From CAZCBD01 sp964496755 (lineage in GTDB: Bacteria; Bacteroidota; Ignavibacteria; Ignavibacteriales; Melioribacteraceae): a DNA stretch of 8,621 nucleotides. Location: NCBI GenBank assembly GCA_964496755.1, contig CAZCBD010000122.1:1-8621 (forward strand). Reading direction: 5' to 3'. The position numbers were made by a program, and so were the translations under genes. Shown here piece by piece: positions 7,929-8,621 of this stretch (the stretch's first letter is position 1; each line of letters opens with the position of its first letter). A model generated the notes under the pieces. The model was not told the DNA's origin, did not search any database, and saw nothing but the letters and a program-made list of their open reading frames with translations.

Positions 7929-7968
7929 AAAAAATACCAGAAAAAAATAAGTTTTTTCGGTATTTTTT
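7929..7968 (-). terminator. Intrinsic terminator downstream of the TPR gene
   Basis: Left arm 7929-7946 and right arm 7952-7968 pair over about 16 base pairs with a single-base bulge (A7939) and a 5-base loop. The core is ATACC/GGTAT plus GAAAAAA/TTTTTTC. Read on the minus strand the stem runs into a T-tract, and it begins 16 bases after the TAA at 7984, as expected for a rho-independent terminator. The A/T symmetry means it could also work in the opposite direction. Confidence 0.75.
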
Positions 7969-7983
7969 ATCATTAAAACTTAG

Positions 7984-8621
7984 TTAAAGTTTGTTTTGCA
8001 ATTCTTCGAGATTATTTTTAGAAGCCTTAAAATCAGGATCTATTTCTAGAGCTTTTTTGTATGCTTCGGCTGCTTTTTTAAATTTTCCTGCAGCTTTATA
8101 ACCATCGCCTAAACTATCAAATGCATTCGGATCATCCGGTGCAATTTCAACCTGTTTTTTAAAAACATCAATTGCTTCCAATAATTTATCTTTTTTCAAA
8201 AGAGCATATCCGAGTGTATTAAAAAACGATTTATATTTTTTTATTTCCGGATTATCACCAAATTTTGTATCTATAATTTTAAATTCATTTAACGCTTGAT
8301 TTATTTTACTTTGTGCCAAAAAGAGTGAAATATTTTTAAATCTCCCTGTAATTTCATCATTTTTAATAAGTTTTTCGATATATCCGGTAGCTTCAATATA
8401 TTTATTTTCTTTTATAAGTAAATCTATTAGATGGTTATATCCGGTTATGGTATCCAGTTTAATAATTTCGCGAGCTTGTTCAAAAGCTTTATTCATATCA
8501 CCTCCCACTATTCCCGGTGCTTGGGAATAATATTGAAGCATGCCAATTCTGCCGCCAATATGAGTGGAATCCAATTCCACGGTTTTTTTGAATTCATCTA
8601 AAACATCACCGGCTAAAAATG
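7984..8621 (-). CDS. TPR-repeat protein, C-terminal part (N-terminus beyond right edge)
   Basis: The frame is open to the right edge. A GTG at 8580 could be read as a start, but the coding sequence continues upstream of it in frame (FLAGDVLDEFKKT), so it is an internal Val codon and the gene is partial. About 211 residues are visible. Near the visible start is GRIGMLQYYSQAPGIVGGDM, a block I associate with a recurring TPR-protein type in which PGIVGGD precedes a TPR helix pair. The C-terminal 80 residues hold two near-consensus TPRs: LGYALLKKDKLLEAIDVFKK, then SLGDGYKAAGKFKKAAEAYK followed by ALEIDPD. TPRs mediate protein-protein contacts; no catalytic motif is visible. Export cannot be judged without the N-terminus. 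A terminator follows, so this is the end of its transcript and it is probably not part of the downstream operon. Confidence 0.85.
   Translation of the reverse strand, partial: FLAGDVLDEFKKTVELDSTHIGGRIGMLQYYSQAPGIVGGDMNKAFEQAREIIKLDTITGYNHLIDLLIKENKYIEATGYIEKLIKNDEITGRFKNISLFLAQSKINQALNEFKIIDTKFGDNPEIKKYKSFFNTLGYALLKKDKLLEAIDVFKKQVEIAPDDPNAFDSLGDGYKAAGKFKKAAEAYKKALEIDPDFKASKNNLEELQNKL

Larger units (their letters stand above)
7860..7983 (-). other. Intergenic region with terminator and putative operator
   Basis: This 124-base gap contains, in minus-strand order, the terminator of the TPR gene (7929-7968) and then about 70 bases of leader for the membrane-hairpin gene. Because the terminator lies here, that gene most likely has its own promoter. 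A TATAAG hexamer (minus strand, near 7892-7897) could be a -10 element, but no good -35 partner is seen. Confidence 0.5.

Noticed and set aside
8578..8580. GTG as start of the TPR gene at the right edge
   Set aside because: The frame continues upstream in TPR-like sequence to the window edge with no ribosome site before the GTG.

Overview
The window is very AT-rich and every supported gene lies on the minus strand. The composition, the weak or absent Shine-Dalgarno sequences and the style of the TPR proteins would fit the Bacteroidota/Ignavibacteriota neighbourhood. That is an impression from composition, not a placement: no rRNA, tRNA or marker gene is present.

In transcription order (right to left): (1) 7984-8621 holds the C-terminal part of a TPR-repeat protein, cut by the right edge and followed by a convincing hairpin/U-tract terminator (7929-7968). 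(2) 6018-7859 encodes an unrecognised 613-residue protein with TPR-like repeats, long coiled coils and a two-helix membrane hairpin. It has its own upstream region containing a palindrome and a third half-site. (3) After a 124-base AT-rich gap with a short direct repeat comes a tight block of three genes. 4007-5893 is a fusion of a SAM-dependent methyltransferase and a GT-D-type glycosyltransferase. 3487-4005 is a small SAM-dependent methyltransferase, 1 base downstream. 1-3490 is a very large open frame, joined by an ATGA stop/start overlap and running off the left edge.

The large frame is the most unusual item. Over at least 1163 residues it carries two nucleotidyltransferase (polymerase beta-like) signatures in tandem, each followed by a similar helical segment, then a TPR-like stretch, a four-cysteine putative zinc site and the beginning of what looks like another methyltransferase. 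The three genes therefore appear to combine nucleotidyl transfer, glycosyl transfer and methylation. The likeliest setting is synthesis or decoration of a surface glycan or glycosylated protein. This rests on domain content and gene coupling only; substrate and product cannot be read from the sequence. No tRNA, rRNA, CRISPR array, insertion sequence or transposase was seen.
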